DNA from: Actinomadura barringtoniae
GTDB lineage: Bacteria > Actinomycetota > Actinomycetes > Streptosporangiales > Streptosporangiaceae
Assembly (NCBI RefSeq): GCF_017573505.1
Contig: NZ_JAGEOJ010000017.1
Location: forward strand, 186,001-250,000
Direction of reading: 5' to 3'
DNA: 64,000 bases
The position numbers and the translations under genes are program-made. Numbering within the stretch: position 1 is the stretch's first letter; the number at the start of each line of letters is the position of its first letter. Positions 47,214 to 55,149 of the stretch are shown piece by piece. The notes under the pieces are model-generated. The model was given only the letters and a program-made list of their open reading frames with translations, searched no databases and was not told the DNA's origin.

Positions 47214-47568
47214 GCAGCCCGACGCCGAGGCGATCGCCGAGCAGGTCTTCGTCGCCCTGGCCGACCCGACCCGGCGCGTGATCCTCGCCTCGCTCTCGTC
47301 ATCCGGGCCTGCCACGGCCACCGACCTGGCCGACCGGCTGCCGATCACGCGCCAGGCGATCGCCAAGCACCTGAACCTGCTGGCCGAGACCGGGCTGGTG
47401 ACCGCCGAGCCGGGGGAGCGGCGCCGCGTGCGCTACCGGCTCCGTTCCGCCCCGATGCAGGTCGCGCAGCAGTTCCTGGCCGCGCTCGCGCGCGACTGGG
47501 ACGGCCCGCTCGGCGCCCTGAAAGACCATCTCGAGCGACAAGGAGAGAACCATGAGGATCAAGACTGA
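47188..47568 (+). CDS. ArsR-family regulator
   Basis: 126 residues from TTG 47188 (AAGGAG 10 nt upstream), overlapping the AHSA1 gene by 26 nt. Winged helix FVALADPTRRVILASLSSSGPATATDLADRLPITRQAIAKHLNLLAETGLVTAEPGERRRVRYRL. No metal-binding Cys pair, so it is probably not a metal sensor. It likely represses its own operon through the 18-bp inverted repeat at 46716-46756. Confidence 0.87.
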   Translation: MSTTSPQPEQPDAEAIAEQVFVALADPTRRVILASLSSSGPATATDLADRLPITRQAIAKHLNLLAETGLVTAEPGERRRVRYRLRSAPMQVAQQFLAALARDWDGPLGALKDHLERQGENHEDQD

Positions 47569-48259
47569 CCAGGCAATGCCGCCGGTGGTCGACCGGGCCA
47601 CCTGGCAGGCCGAGATCGACGCGCTGCGCGTCCGCGAGAAGGCGCACACCCGCGAGGGCTCGGCGATAGCGGCCGCCCGCAGGCGGCTGCCGATGGTGGA
47701 GGTGGACCCGACCCTCACACTGGTCGGCCCGGACGGCCCGGTCACGCTGCTGGACACCTTCGAAGGCCGGCGCCAGCTGATCGCCTACTTCCACATGTGG
47801 CACGCCGGGCACCCGGCCGAGGAACAGTGCGAGGGCTGCACGTTCTACACCACGCAGGTCCGCGAGCTGTCCTACATCCACTCCCGCGACGTCACCTACG
47901 CCGTCTTCGCCCAGGGCCCGTACGAGGACACCGTCCGCTACAGGGACTTCATGGGCTGGGAGATGCCCTGGTACTCGGCGGAGGACTCGGCCGAGGCCCT
48001 GCTGACCGGACGCACGGCCGGCATGTTCCACCTGGTGTTCTACCTGCGCGACGGCGATCGGGTCTTCGAGACCTACTGGACCAATGGCCGCGGCGTCGAG
48101 GCCATGGACAACAGCTACGCGCTGCTGGACATGACCCCGTACGGCCGCCAGGAGGACTGGGAGGACTCACCGGGCGGCTGGCCGCAGGACTGGCCGCTGG
48201 GCGGGCTCAGCATGGACGGCCGCCCCATCGCCCACTGGTCCCGGCTCAACCGCGGCTGA
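47552..48259 (+). CDS. DUF899 thioredoxin-like protein
   Basis: 235 residues from ATG 47552 (AAGGAG upstream), overlapping arsR by 17 nt. DUF899 pattern: PPVVDRATWQAEIDALRVREKAHTREGSAIAAARRRLPMV, LIAYFHMWHAGHPAEEQCEGCTFYTTQ, VFAQGPYEDTVRYRDFMGWEMPWYS, and NSYALLDMTPYGRQEDWEDSP. A thioredoxin fold with one or two Cys (EQCEGC) is expected. Function unproven. Last gene of the ArsR operon; its end overlaps the convergent VOC gene by 14 nt. Confidence 0.87.
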   Translation: MRIKTDQAMPPVVDRATWQAEIDALRVREKAHTREGSAIAAARRRLPMVEVDPTLTLVGPDGPVTLLDTFEGRRQLIAYFHMWHAGHPAEEQCEGCTFYTTQVRELSYIHSRDVTYAVFAQGPYEDTVRYRDFMGWEMPWYSAEDSAEALLTGRTAGMFHLVFYLRDGDRVFETYWTNGRGVEAMDNSYALLDMTPYGRQEDWEDSPGGWPQDWPLGGLSMDGRPIAHWSRLNRG

Positions 48260-48602
48260 TGATCCAGACGTGGCCGAACGGGTCGCGGAAGCGGCCCATG
48301 CGCCCGTACGGATGGTCCTCGATGGGGAAGATCACACTCGCCCCGCCGGCCTCCATACGGGCGCCGACCGCGTCCGGGTCGGCTACCTCGAGCATGAGAA
48401 TGACGGCCGCCCTGTCACCCGGCGCAGGGTCGACCGAGTCCTCGTCCTTGAGCGTGAACTGCGCGTCCCCGACGACCAGCCGCACGTGGGCGATCTTGCC
48501 GTCCATCTCGTAGCGGTCGGCCTCCTTGGCGCCGAACGCCTCGGTGTAGAACGCGATCGCGCCCTTGGCATCGCTGACGACGAGCTTCGGAAATAGATTC
48601 AT
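48246..48602 (-). CDS. VOC (glyoxalase/bleomycin-resistance) family protein
   Basis: 118 residues. VOC betaalphabeta repeats: NLFPKLVVSDAKGAIAFYTEAFGAKEADRY, then HVRLVVGDAQFTLKD, and the PhnB-like end VIFPIEDHPYGRMGRFRDPFGHVWIISRG. Could bind a metal or a small toxic compound. Encoded in the same direction as the AraC gene, 48 nt downstream of its stop. Confidence 0.85.
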   Translation of the reverse strand: MNLFPKLVVSDAKGAIAFYTEAFGAKEADRYEMDGKIAHVRLVVGDAQFTLKDEDSVDPAPGDRAAVILMLEVADPDAVGARMEAGGASVIFPIEDHPYGRMGRFRDPFGHVWIISRG

Positions 48603-48650
48603 GGCTCCATCCTGCGAGCCGCCCCCGCCCCCGTATTGGACGAATTTTCC

Positions 48651-49403
48651 CTAGAGCGGCACGTGGTTCACCATGCCCGGTGACCTGGGCCGATATTCGG
48701 TCGGCCGCAGCCCGGCGAAGTCGTGGAAGTCGCGGATCAGATGCGACTGGTCCACGTACCCACTGCTGAACGCCAGGTCCGCCCAATCGACCGGCCCCTC
48801 GTACGGGATCCGCGCCAGCGTCCGCTGGAACCGCCGCACCCGCCCGAACCGCTTCGGCGTCAGCCCAACCCGATCATGAAACAGCCCGATGAGCCGCTTC
48901 CTGGTGAATCCAAGTTGCTCAGCGACGTCTCCCACCGCAACGCCCCGATCAAGCGCCGACACCGCGGTCTCCAACGCCCGATCACGCCCAAGATCCCCAG
49001 CCTCCAGCAGCACCGCTTCCAGCGCATCCAGGATCTGCCCGGGCCCGTTCACCTCCAGGAGCCGTTCCCGCACAACGGCTCCGGCACGTCCCCACACGTC
49101 CCCGAGATCAACGAGCCCGGACTCGGCCGGAAAGAAGGGAAACGCCCCACCGGGCTTGAACGCCACCCACGCGATCGCCCGCTGATCGGCAGTGTCGATC
49201 ACCGACGGCCGGGACGTGGCCCCCAGAAAGGCGGCGCCGCCCCCGCCATCGGTGAACGCGTCGACATGCAGGTTCACGAGCAACTGGGCGCACCCGCTCG
49301 GAATCGACCGCTCGCGCACGGCCGGGCCGCGCGACTCGGAATACCCGAGCCCCGCGACGAACGGCTGAAGGGCCGGATGGTTAGGCCCCCGCGAGACCTG
49401 CAT
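48651..49403 (-). CDS. AraC-family regulator
   Basis: 250 residues. N-terminal sensing part (ERSIPSGCAQLLVNLHVDAF and GATSRPSVIDTADQRAIAWVAFKPGGAFPFF, a DUF6597-like pattern) and C-terminal paired helix-turn-helix VGDVAEQLGFTRKRLIGLFHDRVGLTPKRFGRVRRFQRTL then WADLAFSSGYVDQSHLIRDFHDFAGLRPTEY. It may control the VOC gene downstream. A possible 35-residue ORF ends 10 nt before its ATG. Confidence 0.87.
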   Translation of the reverse strand: MQVSRGPNHPALQPFVAGLGYSESRGPAVRERSIPSGCAQLLVNLHVDAFTDGGGGAAFLGATSRPSVIDTADQRAIAWVAFKPGGAFPFFPAESGLVDLGDVWGRAGAVVRERLLEVNGPGQILDALEAVLLEAGDLGRDRALETAVSALDRGVAVGDVAEQLGFTRKRLIGLFHDRVGLTPKRFGRVRRFQRTLARIPYEGPVDWADLAFSSGYVDQSHLIRDFHDFAGLRPTEYRPRSPGMVNHVPL

Positions 49404-49413
49404 AACCCCCAGG

Positions 49414-49521
49414 CTAGGCGAAGAACCCGACGATGCTGCTGATGCGGTCGCCGCTGTCGTCGAGAGCCACGATGAGCTGCGTCAATGCCAGCAGCCCCAG
49501 GCGCAGTCGAGCCTGTTCCAA
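49414..49521 (-). CDS. Possible 35-residue small ORF before araC-like gene
   Basis: TTG 49521 with AGGAG 7 nt upstream gives MEQARLRLGLLALTQLIVAL then DDSGDRISSIVGFFA and a TAG at 49414-49416. It is amphipathic with a hydrophobic middle. Position 10 nt before the AraC start would couple translation. No homologue recognised. Confidence 0.35.
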   Translation of the reverse strand: MEQARLRLGLLALTQLIVALDDSGDRISSIVGFFA

Positions 49522-49607
49522 GGGAAGCTCCTACATGCCGTTGATTTACTACACACCGTTTAGAAGACGCACGGCGTACATTAACCCAACGATGTAGAGT
49601 GTCAAGC

Positions 49608-50327
49608 GTGAACGATCAGCCCCAGAGCCGCCGGGAACGGCTGCGCGCGCAGACCAGCGGCGAGATCAAGGAGATCGCGCTGAAGCTCATGGCGGACGGC
49701 GGCCCCGACGCCATCTCGCTGCGCGCCATCGCCCGCGAGATGGGCATGACGGCCGGGGCGATCTACAGCTACTTCCCGACCCGGGACGACCTGGTCTCGA
49801 CGCTCATCGGGGACGTCTACCGCGAGGTCGTGGGCCGCGCCGAGGCCGCCCGGGACGAGGTTCCCGAGAGCGACCCGGGAGGGCGGATCATCGCGTGGGG
49901 GCAGGCCGTACGGGAGTGGGCGGTCGCCAACCCCGAGGGCTTCCGGCTGATCTACGGCGATCCGGTGCCCGGCTACCGGGCGCCCGAGGACGGCCCGGGC
50001 AAGGAGGCCGAACTGCGCGCCTGCACGGGCCTCACCGGCCTGGTCGCCGCCGCCTGGCCGGCCGCGCGCTCCACCCGCACCGCGCGCCCGGACGGCCGCG
50101 CCTACGACTGGACCGAGTTCGACCCCGGCCTGGTCGGCCACGTCCGGGAGCTCTTCCCCGACCTCCCTCCCGCGGCGCTCGCGCTGACCCTGCGGGTGTG
50201 GGGACGCATGCACGGCCTGATGGCTCTGGAGATCTACGGGCACCTGAGCCCGCTGATCAACGATCCGGCGACCGTCTTCCGCGACGAGATGCGCGACCTC
50301 GTCGCCTCCCTCGGCCTGGCGTCCTAG
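49608..50327 (+). CDS. TetR-family regulator
   Basis: 239 residues from GTG 49608. Helix-turn-helix IKEIALKLMADGGPDAISLRAIAREMGMTAGAIYSYFPTRDDLVSTLI, then a WHG/TetR_C_13-type ligand domain (RIIAWGQAVREWAVANPEGFRLIYGDPVPGYRAP). TAGAGT (49595-49600) lies 7 nt before the GTG, so the mRNA is probably leaderless. Followed by a shared terminator with the convergent ABC genes. Confidence 0.88.
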   Translation: MNDQPQSRRERLRAQTSGEIKEIALKLMADGGPDAISLRAIAREMGMTAGAIYSYFPTRDDLVSTLIGDVYREVVGRAEAARDEVPESDPGGRIIAWGQAVREWAVANPEGFRLIYGDPVPGYRAPEDGPGKEAELRACTGLTGLVAAAWPAARSTRTARPDGRAYDWTEFDPGLVGHVRELFPDLPPAALALTLRVWGRMHGLMALEIYGHLSPLINDPATVFRDEMRDLVASLGLAS

Positions 50328-50333
50328 AACGCG

Positions 50334-50367
50334 AAAGGCCTGACAGGCAGCTGCCTGTCAGGCCTTT
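50334..50367. terminator. Bidirectional palindromic terminator
   Basis: A 34-bp perfect palindrome beginning AAAGGCCTGACAGG and ending in CCTTT on either strand, between the convergent tetR-like and ABC-2 permease genes. AAA/TTT at its ends give a short T-tract both ways. Confidence 0.8.
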
Positions 50368-50382
50368 GCCGAGGGCGTCGCC

Positions 50383-51240
50383 TCAGGTGAGGACGCGCTT
50401 GGTGAACGTTCTGGCCGAGAACCACGTGAGCCCGATCGTTCCGCCGATCAGGACGAGCAGGAACACCCACGTGGGCATGTGGCTGATGTCGGGGGTCAGC
50501 GCCGCGCGCAGGCCCTCGCTCAGGTAGACCAGCGGGTTGGCCAGGCTGGCGATCTGCAGCCAGCGAACGTGGTCGAGCGCCGCCCACGGGTAGTAGACGC
50601 AGCCCAGCATCGTGATCGGCATCAGCACCAGCGCGAACAGCACCTGCGCCTTCTGCGGGTTGATCAACGTTCCCATGAGCAGGCCGCCGGCGGCGGCCAG
50701 CAGCGCGCCGAACACCATGACCACGATGAAGACCGGCCAGTTGTCCACGTGCACCTTGGGCGCCTGGCCGTCGGCGTGGATGAACAGCACGGCCGGGAAG
50801 ACCAGCAGCCCGCCGATCAGTCCCTGCAGCGCGGCCGCCGCGATCTTCTCGATGGCCAGCAGCGGGACCGGCAGGGGGGCCAGCGCCCGGTCGGTGATCG
50901 AACGCTGCCAGGTCAGCTCCATCATCAGCGGGAAGATGACCGCCATCATCGCCTGCATCATGATCGACGAGGCGACCAGCCCCGGCACCAGGATGGTGGA
51001 GAACGTGGGGCCGCCCCGCCCGGACATCATGCCGCCGCCGATCTTGGGCAGCACGTAGGCGAAGACGAACACGAACATCAGCGGCTGCAGGATCACGCGG
51101 ACGAAGGTGGACAGGAAGTTCTTGCGCATGACCCGCACCTCGCGGGCCATCATCGCCAGGAACGTCCGTGCGAGGGTGGGCCTGATCGTCGGCGGCGCGG
51201 TCAGCGCCTGGGCGACGGTCGCGCGCGTCACGGTGGTCAT
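50383..51240 (-). CDS. ABC-2 type exporter permease
   Basis: 285 residues, six membrane helices, DrrB-like: VRVMRKNFLSTFVRVILQPLMFVFVFAYVLP, then LVPGLVASSIMMQAMMAVIFPLMMELTWQRSITDRALAPLPVPLL, and the late MLGCVYYPWAAL. Forms the membrane part of the drug/lipid exporter with the ATPase whose gene overlaps its start by 4 nt. Confidence 0.88.
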   Translation of the reverse strand: MTTVTRATVAQALTAPPTIRPTLARTFLAMMAREVRVMRKNFLSTFVRVILQPLMFVFVFAYVLPKIGGGMMSGRGGPTFSTILVPGLVASSIMMQAMMAVIFPLMMELTWQRSITDRALAPLPVPLLAIEKIAAAALQGLIGGLLVFPAVLFIHADGQAPKVHVDNWPVFIVVMVFGALLAAAGGLLMGTLINPQKAQVLFALVLMPITMLGCVYYPWAALDHVRWLQIASLANPLVYLSEGLRAALTPDISHMPTWVFLLVLIGGTIGLTWFSARTFTKRVLT

Positions 51241-52211
51241 TCGCGGTAGTCCCGTCCGGTCAGGGTGAGGAAAACGGTCTCAAGGCTGGGCCGCAGCTGG
51301 CTGGCGTCGGTGACGCCGACCCCGGCGGACGCGCCGATCGCGACGAGCTCGCCGAGCAGGCCCTCGGGCTCGTGCGCGAAGACCCGCACCTGCCCGTCGT
51401 TCAGCTCGACCTTGGTCACGGCCGGGCGGTCGTTGAGGATCCGCACGCCGTCGGGCGCGGCGCCGTCGTAGGCGACGGTGATCACGGTGTCGGCGCCGGC
51501 GGAGCTCTTCAGCTCCTCGACGGTGCCGCTCGCCAGCACCTTCCCGTGGTCGATGACCGCGACCCGGTCGCAGAGCGCCTCGGCCTCCTCCATGTGGTGC
51601 GTGGTGAGCACGATCGTCTGCCCGGCGGACTGCAGCTCGCGCAGCACCTCCCACAGGTTCACGCGGGTCTGCGGGTCAAGGCCGGCGGTCGGCTCGTCCA
51701 GGAACAGGACCTCGGGGTGGTGCACGAGCGCCCGGCAGATCATCAGCCGCTTGGCCTGGCCGCCCGACAGCTCCATCGGTCCCGCGTTCCGCCGGTCGGT
51801 GAGCCCGAACATCTCCAGGAGCTGGCCCGCGCGGCGGCGCGCGTCGCGGGCGGTCATCCCGAAGTAGCGGCCGCGGAACTCCAGGTTCTCGAACGCGGTG
51901 AGGTCGTTGTCGAGGGTGTTGTTCTGCGACACCATCCCGATGCGGCGCTTGACGTCCACGGCCTGCTTGGTGACGTCGTACCCGCAGACCTGCGCGGAGC
52001 CCGACGTCGGCACGACCAGCGTGGTCAGCATGCCGATGGTGGTGGACTTGCCCGCGCCGTTCGGCCCGAGCAGGCCGAAGAACTCGCCGCGCCGCACCGC
52101 CAGGTCGATGCCCTGCACGGCGGCCACGTCGCCGCGCGGGCTCGAGTAGGTCTTGTGCAGGTCGGTCGCCCCGATCGCTATGTCAGGGGGTGGTTCCGTC
52201 GTCTCCGTCAC
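51237..52211 (-). CDS. ABC exporter ATPase, DrrA/daunorubicin-resistance type
   Basis: 324 residues from GTG 52211. Walker A GPNGAGKST, Q-loop IGMVSQNNTLDNDLTAFENLEF, signature LSGGQAKRLMICRALVHHP, Walker B LFLDEPTAGLDP, switch LTTHHMEEAEALCDRVAVIDHG, and a C-terminal regulatory domain typical for DrrA (LRPSLETVFLTLTGRDYRE). Overlaps the marR-like stop by 29 nt and the permease start by 4 nt. Confidence 0.9.
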   Translation of the reverse strand: MTETTEPPPDIAIGATDLHKTYSSPRGDVAAVQGIDLAVRRGEFFGLLGPNGAGKSTTIGMLTTLVVPTSGSAQVCGYDVTKQAVDVKRRIGMVSQNNTLDNDLTAFENLEFRGRYFGMTARDARRRAGQLLEMFGLTDRRNAGPMELSGGQAKRLMICRALVHHPEVLFLDEPTAGLDPQTRVNLWEVLRELQSAGQTIVLTTHHMEEAEALCDRVAVIDHGKVLASGTVEELKSSAGADTVITVAYDGAAPDGVRILNDRPAVTKVELNDGQVRVFAHEPEGLLGELVAIGASAGVGVTDASQLRPSLETVFLTLTGRDYRE

Positions 52212-52761
52212 GAGGGGTCTCCTTCGGCTTGCGCGGAGGTTTCTGAACGAGTGGAGCCTCGTTGACGATCCGTTCGGCCAGATCGTCGTCGGTCTGCTCC
52301 TCGAAACGTGCGATCAGGCGGAGCAGGAACCGGCGTACGGCCGGTTCGTCCTCCTCGTCGACCACGTCGTAGAGGTTCCAGATGTCGTCCTTCATGGACT
52401 CGCCGGTGACCTTGACCACCGCGAGGCCCGAATCCTTGATGTGGACCCGCAGCGACCGGCGGTCGCGGTCGTCGCGCCGCCGCTCCACGTGACCCTTGCG
52501 CTCCAGCGTGTCGACCACGGTCGTCACGGTGGCGGGGGAGATCAGCAGGCGCTTGGCCAGCTCGCCGGGGCGCAGCCCGTCCTCGCTGACCAGGGTGCGC
52601 AGCACCAGGAACCCGGCGGGGCTCGTGCCGTGCTGCTCGATCAGCCGCCACATCACGGGGCCGGCCAGCCGCGACGCTGCGGCGAACAGCCGGCCGATGG
52701 GCCAGTCCTCCATGGGGCCGAGTTCGGTCAGGTCGCCGAATCCGAGCTTCTTCGCGTCCAC
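52183..52761 (-). CDS. MarR-family regulator, leaderless
   Basis: 192 residues from GTG 52761. An ATG at 52809 is in frame but lies upstream of the -35 box, so it cannot be used from the promoter seen. Winged helix SPAGFLVLRTLVSEDGLRPGELAKRLLISPATVTTVVDTLERKGHVERRRDDRDRRSLRVHI. A charged tail with DEEDEPAVRRFLLRLIARFEEQTDDDLAERI is longer than usual. First gene of the MarR-ATPase-permease operon and probably its ligand-responsive repressor. Confidence 0.87.
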   Translation of the reverse strand: MDAKKLGFGDLTELGPMEDWPIGRLFAAASRLAGPVMWRLIEQHGTSPAGFLVLRTLVSEDGLRPGELAKRLLISPATVTTVVDTLERKGHVERRRDDRDRRSLRVHIKDSGLAVVKVTGESMKDDIWNLYDVVDEEDEPAVRRFLLRLIARFEEQTDDDLAERIVNEAPLVQKPPRKPKETPRDGDDGTTP

Positions 52762-52768
52762 GCCCTCA

Positions 52769-52797
52769 TTGTTAGCCCTCCGATATTTAGCTGTCAA
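52769..52797 (-). promoter_or_regulatory. Consensus promoter of the MarR operon
   Basis: TTGACA (52797-52792) and TAACAA (52774-52769), 17 nt apart on the minus strand, 7 nt before the GTG. It is the best sigma-70-type promoter in the window and fixes a leaderless start. Confidence 0.75.
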
Positions 52798-52809
52798 ATG
52801 ATTAGGCAT

Positions 52810-52869
52810 CGAAAGATCTGCCCTCGTAAGATCTGGCCACGAAAGTTCAGACCCCGAAGGGTCAGATCC
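52810..52869. repeat. Four tandem 15-bp repeats before argC
   Basis: Units begin at 52810, 52825, 52840 and 52855: CGAAAGATCTGCCCT, CGTAAGATCTGGCCA, CGAAAGTTCAGACCC, CGAAGGGTCAGATCC. They lie between the back-to-back MarR and argC promoters. Strict 15-bp phasing with diverged sequence suggests an old tandem duplication kept as a binding array, or a decaying minisatellite. Confidence 0.7.
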
Positions 52870-52903
52870 CGGTCTCGGATGGTGAGAGCCGGGCTTGACT
52901 CGA

Positions 52904-52938
52904 TTGAATACTCATCCACTGTCATGCATACTCTTGCT
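52904..52938 (+). promoter_or_regulatory. argC: argC promoter with two ARG boxes
   Basis: TTGAAT (52904-52909) and CATACT (52927-52932) with 17-nt spacing. TGAATACTCATCCA (52905-52918) matches TGAATnnnnATTCA with one mismatch, and TGCATACTCTTGCT (52925-52938) is a weaker second box, 20 bp on. Two ARG boxes about two turns apart over -35 and -10 are the known ArgR operator layout. argR itself is in the operon. Confidence 0.65.
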
Positions 52939-52963
52939 GACAGCATCGGGAGGGCTGACGGAC

Positions 52964-53995
52964 ATGGGAATCAGGGCGGCGGTCGCCGGAGCCAGCGGTT
53001 ACGCGGGCGGCGAGGTGCTGCGCATCCTCGCGGGACATCCAGGATTCGAGATCGGAGCCCTCACGGCGGGCTCCAACGCGGGCACCGAGCTGCGCGTCCA
53101 CCAGCCGCATCTGCGATCCCTCGGAACGCGCGTGCTGGCCGAGACGACCCCGGAGGTCCTGGACGGTCACGACGTGGTCTTCCTCGGCCTGCCGCACGGG
53201 CAGTCGGGCCCGATCGCCGAGACGCTCGGCAAGGACGTGCTGGTCGTGGACTGCGGCGCCGACTACCGGCTCGCCGAGGCCGCCGACTGGGAGCACTTCT
53301 ACGGTTCGCCGCACGCCGGCACCTGGCCGTACGGGCTGCCCGAACTGCCCGGCCAGCGCGACGTGCTGCGCACCACGCGCCGGATCGCGGTGCCCGGCTG
53401 CTACCCGACCGCCGTCACGCTCGCGCTGTTCCCCGCGTTCGCCGCGGGACTGGCCGAGCCGGACGACATCGTGGTCGTCGCCGCCTCCGGCACCTCGGGC
53501 GCGGGCCGTTCCCTCAAGCCCCACCTGCTGGGCAGCGAGGTCATGGGCTCGGTCAGCGCGTACGGCGTCGGCGGCACGCACCGCCACACCCCCGAGATGA
53601 TCCAGAACCTGAGCGCCGTCGCGGGCGAGCCGGTCACCCTCTCGTTCACCCCGACGCTCGCGCCGATGAGCCGCGGCATCCTGGCGACCTGCACCGCCAA
53701 GATCAGGCCCGGCGTCACCACCGAGCGCCTGCGCGAGGCCTACCAGGAGGCCTACGCCGCCGAGCCGTTCGTCGGCCTCCTGCCCGAAGGCCAGTGGCCC
53801 GCCACCTCCATGACGCTCGGCGCCAACAGCGCCCTGGTCCAGGCCGCCATCGACGAACGCGCCGGGCGCCTCGTCGTGGTCGCCGCCATCGACAACCTCA
53901 CCAAGGGCACGGGCGGTGGTGCCGTCCAGAGCGCCAATCTCGCCCTCGGCCTGCCCGAAGAGCTCGGTCTCACCACGATCGGAGTGTCCCCTTGA
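52964..53995 (+). CDS. argC: N-acetyl-gamma-glutamyl-phosphate reductase
   Basis: 343 residues from ATG 52964 (GGGAGG at 52948-52953). NADP-binding start MGIRAAVAGASGYAGGEVLRIL, catalytic Cys in VPGCYPTAVTLAL and ASGTSGAGRSLKPHLL, GTHRHTPEM with His. Reduces N-acetylglutamyl phosphate to the semialdehyde, third step of arginine synthesis. First gene of argCJBDFR, behind the ARG-box promoter. Confidence 0.96.
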   Translation: MGIRAAVAGASGYAGGEVLRILAGHPGFEIGALTAGSNAGTELRVHQPHLRSLGTRVLAETTPEVLDGHDVVFLGLPHGQSGPIAETLGKDVLVVDCGADYRLAEAADWEHFYGSPHAGTWPYGLPELPGQRDVLRTTRRIAVPGCYPTAVTLALFPAFAAGLAEPDDIVVVAASGTSGAGRSLKPHLLGSEVMGSVSAYGVGGTHRHTPEMIQNLSAVAGEPVTLSFTPTLAPMSRGILATCTAKIRPGVTTERLREAYQEAYAAEPFVGLLPEGQWPATSMTLGANSALVQAAIDERAGRLVVVAAIDNLTKGTGGGAVQSANLALGLPEELGLTTIGVSP

Positions 53996-55149
53996 GCGTC
54001 ACCGCCCCCCAGGGCTTCCGCGCCGCCGGCGTCGTCGCCGGCCTGAAGAACAGCGGAGCCCGCGACGTGGCCCTGGTCGTCAACGACGGGCCCTCCCGCG
54101 CGGCGGCGGCCGTCTTCACCCGCAACCGCGTGAAGGCCGCACCCGTCATCTGGTCGGAGCAGGTCATCAAGGGCGGTAGCGTCCGCGCCGTGGTGCTGAA
54201 CTCCGGCGGTGCGAACGCCTGTACCGGCCCGGACGGCTTCCAGGACACCCACGCCACCGCCGAGAAGACCGCCGAGCTGCTGGAGGAGTCGGCGGGCGAG
54301 ATCATCGTCTGCTCGACCGGCCTGATCGGCGAGCGGCTGCCGATGGACAAGCTGCTGCCCGGTGTCGCCGCCGCGGCGGCCGAGCTGTCGCGCACGGGCG
54401 GCGGCCTCGCCGCCGCCGACGCGATCCGTACCACCGACACCGTCGCCAAGATCGCCTTCCGCCAGGGCACCGGCGGCTACATGATCGGCGCGATGGCCAA
54501 GGGCGCGGGCATGCTCGCCCCCTCCCTGGCCACCATGCTGTCGGTCGTCACCACCGACGCCGACCTGCCCGCCGGGACACTGGACCGGGCGCTGCGCTCG
54601 GCGACCGCGGTCACGCTCGACCGGCTCGACTCCGACGGCGCCATGTCGACCAACGACACCGTGCTGCTGATGGCCTCCGGCGCCTCCGGCGTCACCCCGG
54701 ACGAGGCCGAGTTCACCGCACTGCTCACCGAGGTCTGCAACGACCTCACCCGCCAGCTCCTGGTGGACGCCGAGGGCGCCTCCAAGGCCATCGCCATCGA
54801 GGTCGTCGGCGCCGCCAACGACTTCGACGCGGTCACCGTCGGCCGTGCCGTCGCCCGCAACAACCTGCTGAAGTGCGCCATCCACGGCGAGGACCCCAAC
54901 TGGGGCCGCGTGCTGGCCGCGGTCGGCACCACCGAGGCGGTCTTCGACCCCGACCAGCTGAACGTCGCCATCAACGGCGTGTGGGTGTGCCGGGACGGCT
55001 CGTTCGGCGACGACCGCGACAAGGTGGACCTGCGCCCGCGCGACGTGACGATCACCGTCGACCTGTCGGCCGGCCCGAACAGCGCCACCGTGTGGACCAC
55101 CGACCTCACGGCCGACTACGTCCACGAGAACTCGGCGTACTCCACATGA
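53992..55149 (+). CDS. argJ: Bifunctional ornithine acetyltransferase/N-acetylglutamate synthase
   Basis: 385 residues from TTG 53992, overlapping the argC stop, GGAG at 53981-53984. GFRAAGVVAGLKNSGARDVALVVNDGPSRAAAAVFTRN, the self-cleavage site LATMLSVVTTDA (between Ala and Thr of ATML, giving the nucleophile Thr) and KCAIHGEDPNWGRVLAAVG. It recycles the acetyl group from acetylornithine to glutamate, so the pathway is cyclic. Ends in ATGA overlap with argB. Confidence 0.96.
   Translation: MSVTAPQGFRAAGVVAGLKNSGARDVALVVNDGPSRAAAAVFTRNRVKAAPVIWSEQVIKGGSVRAVVLNSGGANACTGPDGFQDTHATAEKTAELLEESAGEIIVCSTGLIGERLPMDKLLPGVAAAAAELSRTGGGLAAADAIRTTDTVAKIAFRQGTGGYMIGAMAKGAGMLAPSLATMLSVVTTDADLPAGTLDRALRSATAVTLDRLDSDGAMSTNDTVLLMASGASGVTPDEAEFTALLTEVCNDLTRQLLVDAEGASKAIAIEVVGAANDFDAVTVGRAVARNNLLKCAIHGEDPNWGRVLAAVGTTEAVFDPDQLNVAINGVWVCRDGSFGDDRDKVDLRPRDVTITVDLSAGPNSATVWTTDLTADYVHENSAYST

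Noticed and set aside
52762..52809. MarR start at ATG 52809
   Set aside because: The -35 and -10 hexamers lie downstream of that ATG, so it would not be in the transcript.
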